Shown: positions 1 to 8,644, counted from the first letter of the stretch. The stretch: 64,000 nucleotides of DNA from Bacteroidota bacterium (GCA_018268085.1 JAFDXE010000017.1:32768-96767); one strand, 5' to 3'. Made by a program: numbers and translations. The notes: generated by a model from the letters alone, not told the origin.

Positions 1-471
1 GCGACCAAAATTTTCTTTGTCGGGAAAGATTTCATCCTGCATCGGCAGGAATACACCGGCACTGTCTACAATATAAATTATCGGAAGATGATTTTCCATG
101 GCAATCTCCTGCATGCGTAAATTCTTCTTCCCTGTAATGGGAAACCATGCCCCTGCTTTTACGGTTTGATCATTTGCAACAATGATACACTGACGCCCGC
201 TGACATAACCCACGCCACTAACGGTGCCGCCTGCCGGACAACCACCATGCTCTTCATACATTTCATAACCTGCAAATGCACCGATTTCTATAAATGGAGT
301 ATTATCGTCCGTTAAATAAGCAATACGTTCTCTTGCAGTTAATTTATTCTTTTCCTTTTGTTTCACTGCAGCTTTCAAACCCCCTCCTTCATAAATTTTC
401 TCCAATCTTTGCCTTACCTGGCTCCATGCAAGTTTCATTGCATCTTCATTCTTGTTAAATTCTATATTCAT
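1..471 (-). CDS. Acyl-CoA carboxylase carboxyltransferase (beta) subunit, N-terminal part, cut by window edge
   Basis: Reading the minus strand from an ATG at 471 gives an open frame to the window edge, about 157 residues, beginning MNIEFNKNEDAMKLAWSQV. It contains the N-terminal features of biotin-dependent acyl-CoA carboxylase carboxyltransferases (propionyl/methylmalonyl-CoA type): a basic helical start, KLTARERIAYL, the glycine-rich GGCPAGGTVSGVGYVSGR stretch, and NDQTVKAGAWFPITGKKNLR. These enzymes move a carboxyl group from carboxybiotin to an acyl-CoA in the cytoplasm. The substrate (propionyl-, acetyl- or methylcrotonyl-CoA) cannot be decided from this fragment. The catalytic C-terminal half and any biotin-carrier subunit lie outside the window. 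Confidence 0.85.
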   Translation of the reverse strand, partial: MNIEFNKNEDAMKLAWSQVRQRLEKIYEGGGLKAAVKQKEKNKLTARERIAYLTDDNTPFIEIGAFAGYEMYEEHGGCPAGGTVSGVGYVSGRQCIIVANDQTVKAGAWFPITGKKNLRMQEIAMENHLPIIYIVDSAGVFLPMQDEIFPDKENFGR

Positions 472-547
472 GCGATAGATATGATAATTTTAGGGGCAAA
501 TTACGGTAAAAAGTGCAGCTAATCATGCCTTATTGCCTCGCTTTTAT

Positions 548-612
548 CAATAAAAAAACAGGAAGGCAAAAGTATAACGGAGAAAAAATTACTCCATACA
601 CTTGCCTTCCTG
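548..612 (-). terminator. Rho-independent terminator of the cytochrome lipoprotein gene
   Basis: Arms CAGGAAGGCAA (559-569) and TTGCCTTCCTG (602-612) are perfectly complementary over 11 bp. The long loop contains a second small hairpin (GGAG...CTCC). On the minus strand the stem is followed by a run of T (complement of the A-run near 551-558). It lies just downstream of the gene that ends at 636. Confidence 0.75.
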
Positions 613-635
613 CGTAAATATATTTTTACAGTTCT

Positions 636-1010
636 TTATTTACCTAACACTGCTTTAAAAGACTTCAATGAAGCGATCTCTGCCGCCGTTAAAGGTTCTT
701 TTTTACTTCTGAAAGGCATAAACCCTCTTTCATCAGGCTTTTTTTCTACCCGTAGTAAAATTTCATTTATATTATTGCTAACAGCGGTATAACTATTCAA
801 AGATTCCTTATTTCCACCCTGGTCAGGAAAATGACAGGGTGTACATTTTGCCTCAATTATTGGCTTGATGGCTGATGCATACATTGAAGTTGCATCGGAT
901 TCTGGTTTATCATTTGCCTTGGTATTCATGGAAGCACCGGAACCCGATACCTTATGCGAACAGGACAATACTATTAAAGCCGACATTGAAGCGAGGAATA
1001 TTCTTTTCAT
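636..1010 (-). CDS. Small lipoprotein with one cytochrome c heme site
   Basis: This 124-residue protein has a lipoprotein signal peptide with a lipobox LSC (lipidated Cys17), a short Ser/Thr/Lys-rich linker, and a single heme attachment site CTPCH (Cys56, Cys59, His60). Met98 in the context GFMPF is a good candidate for the distal heme ligand, and the C-terminal helix LTAAEIASLKSF is typical of cytochrome c folds. It is probably a membrane-anchored periplasmic electron carrier. Similar single-heme domains also occur as accessory parts of larger oxidases, so the redox partner is unknown. It is monocistronic: a terminator follows, and the next upstream gene is divergent. Confidence 0.8.
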   Translation of the reverse strand: MKRIFLASMSALIVLSCSHKVSGSGASMNTKANDKPESDATSMYASAIKPIIEAKCTPCHFPDQGGNKESLNSYTAVSNNINEILLRVEKKPDERGFMPFRSKKEPLTAAEIASLKSFKAVLGK

Positions 1011-1183
1011 AAAAGTAGTTTTATTTTATCCCGGTAAACTTACAAAAATTATATTGTATTCGTTGTCAAAACCAGGAACTGCTGTAACTCTGATTTGATT
1101 TTATTGTTTCCTGGTACGTAGTGCATTTGCATAACTTATCAACAACCCTGAACATTCATGCACAATGAAGTACTATATTTATA

Positions 1184-2539
1184 ATGCTTAAAATAGAAAT
1201 GTCCTCAGCTCAACAATATACAAACCGTTTTATTTCCTGGCTTTGCGAGCCCGTTTCGAATTATGCATTAATCAGTTTCAGAATTATTTTTGGATTGCTG
1301 CTTTGTATTCATGTTGCTTCGGCATTAGTGAGTGGTGCCGTATTTCACAATTATATTGAACCTCCGTTCACTTTTAACTATATCGGATTTGATTTTTTAC
1401 AACCACTGCCGGGATATGGGATGTACGCATATTTTATATTCATGTTTATGCTGGCTGCAATGATCATGGCTGGCGCCTGGTACCGTTTAGCCATAACCAC
1501 TTTTAGTATGATGTGGACTATCCTCTACCTGATGCAAAAAGCCAATTATAATAATCATTATTACCTGATGTTGTTGTTGTGCTGGATCATGGTATTTATG
1601 CCGGCAAACAGATTGTACTCCGTTGACGTGAAAAGAAAAGTTGTAACAGAAACTTATTACTGCCAAAGGCGCTGCATTTTCTTATTTATTGCTCAACTGG
1701 CCATTGTATATTTTTTTGCAGCGATCAGCAAAATAGATTCCGATTGGTTTTCGGGAAAATATTTAGCGATTCAATTTTCAGGACAATCACAAAGATTTAT
1801 TAGCGGATATTTTTACAGGCAGGAATGGTTTCGGTTGTTTATTTGTTATGGAGGGTTTCTTTTTGATTTATTGATCGTTCCGCTACTGCTTTGGAAAAAA
1901 ACACGAAATGCAGCATTTATTGCAGCCTGCCTTTTTCATTTGTTTAACGCTTATACTTTCAGAATAGGCATTTTCCCCTTTCTTTCTATTGCATTATTGC
2001 TTTTCTTTTTTGAACAATCATTTATTCAAAGAAAATTTTTCGCACTTAGTTCAAAACAAATTGCAGCCGAACTTCCCGTAAGCGGTTTCAGAAACGTTTC
2101 ATTGATAGCTTCCGGCATTTATATTTTATTTCAGTTGCTGATACCCATGCGTAGCTGGCTGTTTCCAGGCAATGTGTACTGGACGGAAGAAGGTTACCGG
2201 ATGAGTTGGAAAATGATGATGCGTACCAAAAGTGGCAGCGTTTATTTTAAAGTTGTAAATCCGGCTAAAAAAGAAATATGGAAAATTGAACCGGCGAAGA
2301 TCTTCAAACCGGATAAAATATTATGGTTATCTACTTCTCCCGATATCATCTGGCAATATGCACAACGAATCAACAAAGAATACCAGCAAAAAGGAATTAA
2401 AAACGTGGAAGTATATGCAATCGGCCAGGTTCGATTGAACAGAAGCCACCCTAAGCCGATGGTAGATAGTACCGTTAACCTGGCGGCTGTGAAATGGGAA
2501 GCATTCAGGCATTCTGAATGGCTAACGAGAGAACCATAG
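1184..2539 (+). CDS. HTTM-domain membrane protein related to vitamin K-dependent gamma-carboxylase
   Basis: The protein has 451 residues from the ATG at 1184, or 446 from the equally plausible ATG at 1199 (MSSAQQYTNRF). The N-terminal two thirds is strongly hydrophobic, with about seven to nine membrane segments, and matches the HTTM (horizontally transferred transmembrane) domain found in vitamin K-dependent gamma-glutamyl carboxylases and bacterial relatives. The segment YLMQKANYNNHYYLMLLL (residues about 115-132) resembles the conserved block of the animal enzyme that carries the catalytic lysine followed by W-N-N-H. Here Lys119 and Asn123-Asn124-His125 are present. A hydrophilic C-terminal domain (about 300-451) follows. 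Bacterial HTTM proteins often lack carboxylase activity, and the substrate is unknown. The gene stands alone, divergent from the lipoprotein. Confidence 0.75.
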   Translation: MLKIEMSSAQQYTNRFISWLCEPVSNYALISFRIIFGLLLCIHVASALVSGAVFHNYIEPPFTFNYIGFDFLQPLPGYGMYAYFIFMFMLAAMIMAGAWYRLAITTFSMMWTILYLMQKANYNNHYYLMLLLCWIMVFMPANRLYSVDVKRKVVTETYYCQRRCIFLFIAQLAIVYFFAAISKIDSDWFSGKYLAIQFSGQSQRFISGYFYRQEWFRLFICYGGFLFDLLIVPLLLWKKTRNAAFIAACLFHLFNAYTFRIGIFPFLSIALLLFFFEQSFIQRKFFALSSKQIAAELPVSGFRNVSLIASGIYILFQLLIPMRSWLFPGNVYWTEEGYRMSWKMMMRTKSGSVYFKVVNPAKKEIWKIEPAKIFKPDKILWLSTSPDIIWQYAQRINKEYQQKGIKNVEVYAIGQVRLNRSHPKPMVDSTVNLAAVKWEAFRHSEWLTREP

Positions 2540-2545
2540 TTGATA

Positions 2546-3235
2546 TCAAACACCTTTATACAACTTCAATACCGGCTCCCGCAGTGAAGCAGCCTTATCA
2601 GTACAATAGAAATATACCGCATCTGCAATTTCTCCTGCTGTTACCCAGGTAGAAAAATCTGCATCCGGCATCGATTCCCGGTTTTGTTTCGTATCAATCG
2701 TTCCAGGAACGATTACACCTGTAACCACATTCTTTCCTTTCGCTTCTTCATTCATTAATTCGGCCAATCGAAATATCAATGATTTAGATAATCCATATGC
2801 AATCATGCCTGCACTGTTCTTTGCCGATAACCCTGGCCGTGAGCCTACTAGAAATATACGGCCGGATTGTTGTTTCATCATTTGGGCAAACACAGGCCTT
2901 GCAATAATATAGGCGGTATCAAAATTCAAACGAAACTGTTTATTTATATCTCCTGCCGTTGTATTCATGATATTGCCCGATGCAAATCCTCCGGCAGTAC
3001 ATACCAAAACATCAATTCTTGTGTATTTTTCAATAATCAGCCGAACAGTATTTTCAACTTCAGTTTCACTGAGCAGATCCACCGCATACTTGTCGGCAAA
3101 CAGGGAATTATCTTTTGCTGGTATTACATCACGGGGACTGAACAGCCCGATAACATCATACCCTTCACCTGCAAATTTTTTTACCATCGCCTGCCCCATA
3201 TTTCCAGCGGCACCTGTTATAATTACATTCGGCAT
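2546..3235 (-). CDS. Short-chain dehydrogenase/reductase (SDR)
   Basis: This is a 229-residue NAD(P)-binding oxidoreductase starting at the ATG at 3235 (MPNVIITGAAGNMGQAM). An in-frame upstream ATG at 3283 would add 16 residues before the Rossmann strand and is less likely. The nucleotide motif TGAAGNMG lies at residues 6-13. The sequence VCTAGG replaces the usual NNAG/NAAG block. Ser in VGSRPGLSA and YGLSK supply the catalytic Ser, Tyr and Lys. The length is standard for a classical SDR. The substrate is not predictable. It starts about 53 bases after the stop of the small gene at 3289-3462, with no terminator visible between, so it may be cotranscribed with the two small genes. Confidence 0.85.
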   Translation of the reverse strand: MPNVIITGAAGNMGQAMVKKFAGEGYDVIGLFSPRDVIPAKDNSLFADKYAVDLLSETEVENTVRLIIEKYTRIDVLVCTAGGFASGNIMNTTAGDINKQFRLNFDTAYIIARPVFAQMMKQQSGRIFLVGSRPGLSAKNSAGMIAYGLSKSLIFRLAELMNEEAKGKNVVTGVIVPGTIDTKQNRESMPDADFSTWVTAGEIADAVYFYCTDKAASLREPVLKLYKGV

Positions 3236-3288
3236 ATTCAAACTTTTTAATAAAGTTATTGAATTGTGCACAGCCAGTATCATTTCAC

Positions 3289-3462
3289 TCAGCGAACTAT
3301 TATCGCCTTCCTTCTACGCTGTATGTTCCAAAGCTCGGCTGCACTGAATATTTTTTTAACCGCCTGCAACTTTCTTTTACCCGACTCGCTGATTACCTGC
3401 ACCGTTATTTCTTCAGCACTGTTAAGTGTTAACCTGAAAAATATTTTGTCTTGTCTTTTCAT
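3289..3462 (-). CDS. Microprotein A of the FS-x-x-D/E-[LM]-WNI family (57 aa)
   Basis: I translated this by hand from the minus strand (ATG at 3460-3462, TGA at 3289-3291). The protein has 57 residues, starts MKRQDKIFFRLTLNSAEEI and ends FSAAELWNIQRRRKAIIVR. The N-terminus is nearly the same as microprotein D (MKKQDRIFFRLTIND). The C-terminal 20 residues match four other small proteins in this window at a fixed distance from the C-terminus. It is very basic, with no signal peptide and no membrane segment. Conservation in two separate places and between paralogues argues that it is a real gene. No function is known to me. It lies 31 bases after microprotein B and about 53 before the SDR gene. 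Confidence 0.75.
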   Translation of the reverse strand: MKRQDKIFFRLTLNSAEEITVQVISESGKRKLQAVKKIFSAAELWNIQRRRKAIIVR

Positions 3463-3493
3463 TGTTTACTATTAATAGCGTTCATTAAATGAT

Positions 3494-3670
3494 TTACCTG
3501 ATCACAACAATTCTTTTCCTGCGCTGAATATTCCATAACTCAGCAGTACTAAACTTTTTTAACTGGCCGTATTCGGTACTATTTGAATTAATTTCTGCCC
3601 GTGAAATTTTAATTCCCGGTATTGCTGTTGTGCTTTTTCTGTTAAGGGTATGTTCCATTTGTGTTCTCAT
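3494..3670 (-). CDS. Microprotein B of the FS-x-x-D/E-[LM]-WNI family (58 aa)
   Basis: I translated this by hand (ATG at 3668-3670, TAA at 3494-3496), giving 58 residues beginning MRTQMEHTLNRKSTTAIPG. The C-terminus FSTAELWNIQRRKRIVVIR aligns without gaps to the ends of the other four family members. The N-terminal half differs from A, C and D, so only the C-terminal motif is conserved. The protein is basic and probably cytoplasmic. It is the first gene of a small minus-strand unit B-A-(SDR), and the bases upstream of its start contain operator-like repeats (3783-3828). Function unknown. Confidence 0.72.
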   Translation of the reverse strand: MRTQMEHTLNRKSTTAIPGIKISRAEINSNSTEYGQLKKFSTAELWNIQRRKRIVVIR

Positions 3671-3966
3671 GTTTTATTTATTGAAATTGATGTATTTGTT
3701 TGTTGCACATATGCTTTCGCAAACCGTGCCAGAGCGCCACATCATTGATTTTCTGATAGTTATAAAAAAAGATGGATTTGATAAACTGTCCGGTTTCAAT
3801 ACAGTTTTGTTACAAATTGATACAGTTTAATGCGAATGGATACTATTGAACAACAAATTTTCAAACTGGTAATAAAGCGTGGGTTTATGTTTCAGAAATA
3901 TTTGACTATTACCCGTTGCTTACTTTATTTTATCTATATTAGTGGCAGAAACTCCGACGTTATCTT
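3671..3966. promoter_or_regulatory. Divergent regulatory region between microprotein B and the HD hydrolase
   Basis: This non-coding stretch of 296 bases separates divergent genes. It contains the sequence ATACAGTTT twice (3799-3807 and 3820-3828, 21 bases apart) and the inverted form AAACTGT at 3783-3789, forming a palindrome with the first copy. A possible Bacteroidota-type promoter for the HD gene is TTTG at 3901-3904, a 21-base spacer and TATTTTAT at 3926-3933 (imperfect -7 element). Short open frames across it show no protein-like features. Confidence 0.4.
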
Positions 3967-4551
3967 ATGCCGCATAGTGATTTTGAAAAAATTTATACCC
4001 TCGTTCTCAACAGGCTTAAAGAACTTGCTCCTGCCCTTTCCTACCATTGTATAGAACATACACTGGATGTATTGCAACAGGCATCCAGGGTTGCCAAGGA
4101 TGAAAATATAAATGAAAAAGAATTATACCTGTTAAGGGTAGCCGCATTGTATCACGACACAGGATTTTTATATAAGTATAAAGACCATGAAAGCAAGAGC
4201 TGCGAGATTTTTTTAGAAGACAGCAAACAATTTACATTTACCGATAGTGATAAGCGTATTATAGTAGACCTGATCATGGCTACCCGTGTTCCGCAGCAGC
4301 CAAAAACATTATTACAACGTATTATTTGTGATGCTGATCTTGACTACCTGGGACGACATGACTTTGATGTAATAGCGGCTAAGCTTAAGAGTGAGTTCTT
4401 TAATTTCGGAATTGTTTCAGATGAAAAAGATTGGCATACACTGCAGAAAATGTTCCTGGAAAATCACAGCTACCATACCAGTTCATCTCAATTATTAAGG
4501 GAGCCTGTAAAAAAAGAAAACCTCAGTAAGATCAAAAAGAAAGATTCCTAA
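3967..4551 (+). CDS. HD-domain metal-dependent phosphohydrolase
   Basis: This 194-residue cytoplasmic protein has the H...HD...D signature of the HD superfamily: His31 in IEHT, His63-Asp64 in YHDTG, and an acidic DADLDYL near 122-126. The residues would bind one or two metal ions, and family members cleave phosphate esters or nucleotides. The sequence resembles stand-alone HD proteins (predicted metal-dependent phosphohydrolases), not a RelA/SpoT enzyme, since no synthetase domain is present. The C-terminal tail is Lys-rich. It stands alone, convergent with the cyclic-nucleotide-binding gene. The substrate is unknown. Confidence 0.8.
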   Translation: MPHSDFEKIYTLVLNRLKELAPALSYHCIEHTLDVLQQASRVAKDENINEKELYLLRVAALYHDTGFLYKYKDHESKSCEIFLEDSKQFTFTDSDKRIIVDLIMATRVPQQPKTLLQRIICDADLDYLGRHDFDVIAAKLKSEFFNFGIVSDEKDWHTLQKMFLENHSYHTSSSQLLREPVKKENLSKIKKKDS

Positions 4552-4607
4552 ATTAATTTTCAGCATACCTTTCTTATTCCTGATTTTTCATTTCATACTT
4601 CAAATTA

Positions 4608-5045
4608 CTACTCCTTCCTTCTCATTTCCACATTTATCCTGTCTTGTTCTCTCAATCTCCTGCACAGGGTGCGCATGATGCCTTTTAAAATATCTGTATT
4701 GATAGCCACTACATCATAAAATGCTTCCTGTTCTATTTTCAGAAATATACAATCCGTTAAGGTAGTAACACTGGCAGACCTTGTTTCAGAATCCAGTAAT
4801 GAAAGTTCACCGAATATCTCGTTATCAGATAAGGTTGCCAACTGGTGCTCACCATCATGAATTGACACCGTTCCTGAATAAATAAAATACATGCAATTAC
4901 CGCTGTCGCCTTTTTTAAATAAAGTAACTCCTTTATCAACCTGGCTTTCTTTACATATAGAAGCAATCTCAACAAGGTCGGCCTCATTGCAGTTTTTAAA
5001 GATATCGGAGTTTTTTAAAAGCAATATTTTTTCAATGATCAGCAT
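4608..5045 (-). CDS. Cyclic nucleotide-binding domain protein
   Basis: This 145-residue protein is essentially one CNB (Crp-type) domain. The beta roll spans about 20-125, with the phosphate-binding cassette NEIFGELSLLDSETRSASV (Gly-Glu-Leu and Arg conserved, around residues 75-93), followed by a helical tail. There is no DNA-binding helix-turn-helix, so it is not a transcription factor of CRP type. Its start codon overlaps the stop of the 917-residue transporter-like gene by 7 bases (ATGCTGA), which implies translational coupling and a joint function: probably the regulatory domain of that membrane protein as a separate chain. Confidence 0.82.
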   Translation of the reverse strand: MLIIEKILLLKNSDIFKNCNEADLVEIASICKESQVDKGVTLFKKGDSGNCMYFIYSGTVSIHDGEHQLATLSDNEIFGELSLLDSETRSASVTTLTDCIFLKIEQEAFYDVVAINTDILKGIMRTLCRRLREQDRINVEMRRKE

Positions 5046-7792
5046 ACAATATTATTTATAGTGTCCATTACATACAATTTCGTTTCCTGCACCAGGTAAT
5101 GATCGTTTTGATGCTGGTGGCCTTTTAATTTATCAAGAAAATCTACATCCCGGCTTTTCCAGGAAGAATAAACGCATACAGCTTTTGTCCACGAGTTATA
5201 CAAATGCGGTTCATTAAACATCACTTTGTGGTAGAAGTTTTTAATATCCTGTTTAGCAGAAGCATGGCTGCTATGAACAGGATCCAGGATAAAATCAAAC
5301 AACACATTCACTTCTTTAGACACTTTCTTCGGCAACATCAGTTCCAGCATTTCCATGGCATTGTACAATTTATCTTTCTTATCTACCTCCATTAATTCCA
5401 ATACCCTGTTCACTTCTCTTGCTCCATATAACATGGAACATAATTTTAACGACATCTGTAAATCTCCTTTCACTTCATTGTATATTGAACGACTGATCAG
5501 GTCGCCAAATTCAAAAGCCGGTATATGCCCATAATCTGTAATCTTATCTCTGCCTGTCTTTAAAATTTCCTCCAGCAAATCGCTAAATCTTTGGTTGATA
5601 TTTGCATCAACAGGTTCATACCCTTTCAGCCATAATGAATGCAATACACTATATTGTAGATTTTCATTGTTAACATTCAATTTATCTAACAGGAAGGCAG
5701 TAGAACATTCTCCTTTGATCCTTCCCGCAATTTTTACCAGGTCGCGAATGTGTTCAACCGGAATGGTAACCTCCAATTTTCGCAGATCTTCAAACACCCT
5801 GTCTCCGTATAATTGCAGTCCTTTTAAAACAATGTTTTTGTGTTCGGGCTTATCCAGCATAGCCATGATAGACGGTAACAACCTTTGCATTCTTAGTTTA
5901 CACACTGCCGTTACTGCAACCCGCTGTACAGCTATTTCCCGGTCATTAATCAGTTTTTCAATAGCATGAGTAAACTGAACGGTCTTAAGTTCACTGATAA
6001 TTTCAACTGCCAGTTCTCTTTCGGCTGGATGGTGCGATGTAATCAGCCTGTCAATTTCTTTTCCTGCTGCAATCAGGTAATTGAATTCAGTATGGTTAAG
6101 GAGGTTGATAATAATGATCTTTCTTGTACCATTATCATTCGCACTTATATTTTCTGATACTTTTTCAAGGAACCTGCTATCGTATTTACATAATAACGAA
6201 ACAATTTTTTGTTCAAGCTCGATATCGGTAACTGCATTCAGCATGCTTCGCAAAGTATCTGCATCAATTTTTCCTTTGCTATCTAACCTGTCGAGTGCAA
6301 ATTTTTTAACTTCTATATCCTTTTCATCACTGAGCTGATCATACAGCAATGAATCAAGTCGATCATAACCTGCCTGTTCAAGAATATTCAATGCATAGAT
6401 TACTTCTATTCTTTTTCCCCTGGTAATTTTATTCAGCAGGATATCTATGGTTTGCTGATCGGTTATATATATTTCTTCACTGTTAAAAATACCTTTCTTA
6501 ATAGATGCATGCACAGTATCGAGGTAGGTTCGCCGCATAAAAAAGATGATCACTGCCCAGCCAAACAGGTTTAACAACACTACTTTAACTGCCAGCAAAA
6601 TGGTGAGTTCAACGCCGGTTCTATGCAGGAACCATAAGGAAAGCCCAACAATAATAAGTGATGGTGGATACATGTAACCCTTTGAAATGATATGCCCTTT
6701 CAGCCGAAGATTTTCTTTCAATGGTTGAAAAAGGATCAGAAACACAGGTTCCTGCATCGTAGAGCGCAACACTTCCGTTATCATTGCCATTACACCGAAA
6801 ATAAACAGGTTGGTATTAGAACTTCCGGTAGTTAAAAAGAATACAAGGCAAAAAAGAAATAGTATCCCAGGCGTTATAAACAGGCAATAAATTACACCCA
6901 ACCGTTCTATAACCCTGCTCGTAAAAATTAATTTGAATGCCATTGCAATTAAACGGCCAATGGCAAAAAATATCGAAATGTAAAATGCCAGGTCGGTTAT
7001 ATTTTCATACCGCAGTTTTACCTGGGATATAAACGTGTAGTCGATCAGTACAAATACATTGTAACTGATGATCGACAACAATGAAATGGTAAATATGAGT
7101 TTGTGTTTAAAGAAAAAAGCGATGAGGCCTGTTTTAACATGATGATGTTCTTCGTGATGATGGATCTCATGAGGTTTATTCCTTATTGGCTCCCAGGATT
7201 TCTTATTGGTAAAATGGCTGAATAAAAACAGTCCTGCAAGCAGCGAAATAACCGCCAGCCAAATTAAATTACTCAACCCGAGAAAAGGAATAAACAATGG
7301 TGGCAACAAGTAACCGATGAGTTTTGCAGGAAGATCACCGGAACCAACAATGGAAAATACCCTGCGGCTTTCCCTCACGTTAAACAATAATGAAACCAAT
7401 CCCCAAAATGCATACCCATTCACCATATAAATTAATACGCTGCACGCAAGTAGTATAAAAACAAACTCGTCTTTATTACCGTAATTCAAACCTATCCACA
7501 ACCCTACCAGCAACAATGCACAAAAACCGATCACATATTTCACCAGTTGAACCGGGGAAATAGCATGCTCGAGCTTTTCGTACAAAACGTTGAAAAATAT
7601 CAGCAGGCCTGCTATTAACAGGTACACTAACGGTAACGAGTGAATGGATAAATCGTGAACAAATAAGGTAAGGGCAATTATGTTTACCAATGCATTTGCC
7701 AAACCAATGAAGAACTGAACGGTTAATAGATCAAAAACCTGGCTTGATTCGGAATTTTTAATATTCAAAATCCGGTAAACACGTTCTTTCAT
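5039..7792 (-). CDS. MFS/ATP-ADP-translocase-like membrane protein with HEAT-repeat domain
   Basis: This is a 917-residue two-part protein. Residues about 20-430 contain about 12 hydrophobic segments in the arrangement of MFS or NTT-type (ATP:ADP antiporter) carriers. Residues about 440-830 are soluble and alpha-helical with repeating units like HEAT repeats (AERELAVEIISELK, AVQRVAVTAVCKLR). The central loop between the two membrane halves carries a histidine cluster (seven His between residues 208 and 218). It is followed by an overlapping gene for a cyclic-nucleotide-binding domain. In some Bacteroidota relatives the three parts occur in one chain. The substrate is unknown, and the carrier may have become a sensor. 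The start at 7792 (MKERVYRILNIKNSE) precedes the first membrane segment cleanly. Confidence 0.72.
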   Translation of the reverse strand: MKERVYRILNIKNSESSQVFDLLTVQFFIGLANALVNIIALTLFVHDLSIHSLPLVYLLIAGLLIFFNVLYEKLEHAISPVQLVKYVIGFCALLLVGLWIGLNYGNKDEFVFILLACSVLIYMVNGYAFWGLVSLLFNVRESRRVFSIVGSGDLPAKLIGYLLPPLFIPFLGLSNLIWLAVISLLAGLFLFSHFTNKKSWEPIRNKPHEIHHHEEHHHVKTGLIAFFFKHKLIFTISLLSIISYNVFVLIDYTFISQVKLRYENITDLAFYISIFFAIGRLIAMAFKLIFTSRVIERLGVIYCLFITPGILFLFCLVFFLTTGSSNTNLFIFGVMAMITEVLRSTMQEPVFLILFQPLKENLRLKGHIISKGYMYPPSLIIVGLSLWFLHRTGVELTILLAVKVVLLNLFGWAVIIFFMRRTYLDTVHASIKKGIFNSEEIYITDQQTIDILLNKITRGKRIEVIYALNILEQAGYDRLDSLLYDQLSDEKDIEVKKFALDRLDSKGKIDADTLRSMLNAVTDIELEQKIVSLLCKYDSRFLEKVSENISANDNGTRKIIIINLLNHTEFNYLIAAGKEIDRLITSHHPAERELAVEIISELKTVQFTHAIEKLINDREIAVQRVAVTAVCKLRMQRLLPSIMAMLDKPEHKNIVLKGLQLYGDRVFEDLRKLEVTIPVEHIRDLVKIAGRIKGECSTAFLLDKLNVNNENLQYSVLHSLWLKGYEPVDANINQRFSDLLEEILKTGRDKITDYGHIPAFEFGDLISRSIYNEVKGDLQMSLKLCSMLYGAREVNRVLELMEVDKKDKLYNAMEMLELMLPKKVSKEVNVLFDFILDPVHSSHASAKQDIKNFYHKVMFNEPHLYNSWTKAVCVYSSWKSRDVDFLDKLKGHQHQNDHYLVQETKLYVMDTINNIVC

Positions 7793-7894
7793 GGAGCTAA
7801 ATATACAAAAGGTATTGTAATTAAGTTTAAATCACATTGCTACAGGTAAGAATGTATCCTCTTATACCCATTTCGGTTTAATATGAAATCCTTT

Positions 7895-8644
7895 TTACTT
7901 TCTCTTTTTATATACATCGAGATTTACCAGGCCCCAGCGCTGCAACCTGTGTAGTACGCTCACTTTCAATACGCCCAACCCATATACAACACTGTTTCTG
8001 AAATTAATGGAAGAAGCTTCTTCGAAATATTTTGTGGGGCAGGTAATTTCAGCTATCGGAAACCGGTGGTAAATAATCTGTGAGAGCACCTGGTTGTCAA
8101 AAACAAAATTGTCTGAATTAGCAGGATAATTTATGGTTTCCAGCACATGCCGGGAATAGGCACGGTAGCCGGTATGGTATTCGGATAATTTTTCATTCAG
8201 CAAAATGTTTTCAATAAAGGTTAAGAAGCGGTTGAAGATAAATTTATGAAAAGGCATACCACCCCTTAAAGCACCTTTCCCTAAAATCCTGGATCCCAGC
8301 ACAACAGGATATAAATCACTACTGAGCAGGGTTGCCATAGCAGGAATGAGTTTCGGTGTATATTGATAATCGGGATGCAACATGATGATGATATCAGCGC
8401 CTAGTTCCAGTGCTTTATTGTAACATGTTTTCTGGTTACCCCCGTATCCTTTATTCTTTTCATGACGAACCAGGTGCTTAATACCCAGCCGCTTTCCCAA
8501 TGCTAATGTCTGGTCGCTACTGGCATCATCTACCAATACCACTTCATCTACAATATCGTGAGGGATCTCTGCATACGTTCGCTCCAACGTTAGCTCTGCA
8601 TTGTATGCCGGAAGTACAACAACGATCTTTTTATTTTGAAACAT
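7895..8644 (-). CDS. Family 2 glycosyltransferase, dolichyl-phosphate-sugar synthase type
   Basis: This 249-residue protein has a GT-A fold: VVLPAYNAELTL at the start, LVDDASSDQT (Asp39-Asp40) for nucleotide-sugar binding, and IIIMLHPDYQY (Asp92) in place of the DxD. It resembles polyprenyl-phosphate sugar synthases (DPM1-like) in its N-terminal part and has no membrane anchor. It follows the TPR membrane glycosyltransferase by 23 bases. The pair suggests that this enzyme makes a polyprenyl-linked sugar and the neighbour transfers it outside the membrane. The sugar is not identifiable. Confidence 0.82.
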   Translation of the reverse strand: MFQNKKIVVVLPAYNAELTLERTYAEIPHDIVDEVVLVDDASSDQTLALGKRLGIKHLVRHEKNKGYGGNQKTCYNKALELGADIIIMLHPDYQYTPKLIPAMATLLSSDLYPVVLGSRILGKGALRGGMPFHKFIFNRFLTFIENILLNEKLSEYHTGYRAYSRHVLETINYPANSDNFVFDNQVLSQIIYHRFPIAEITCPTKYFEEASSINFRNSVVYGLGVLKVSVLHRLQRWGLVNLDVYKKRK

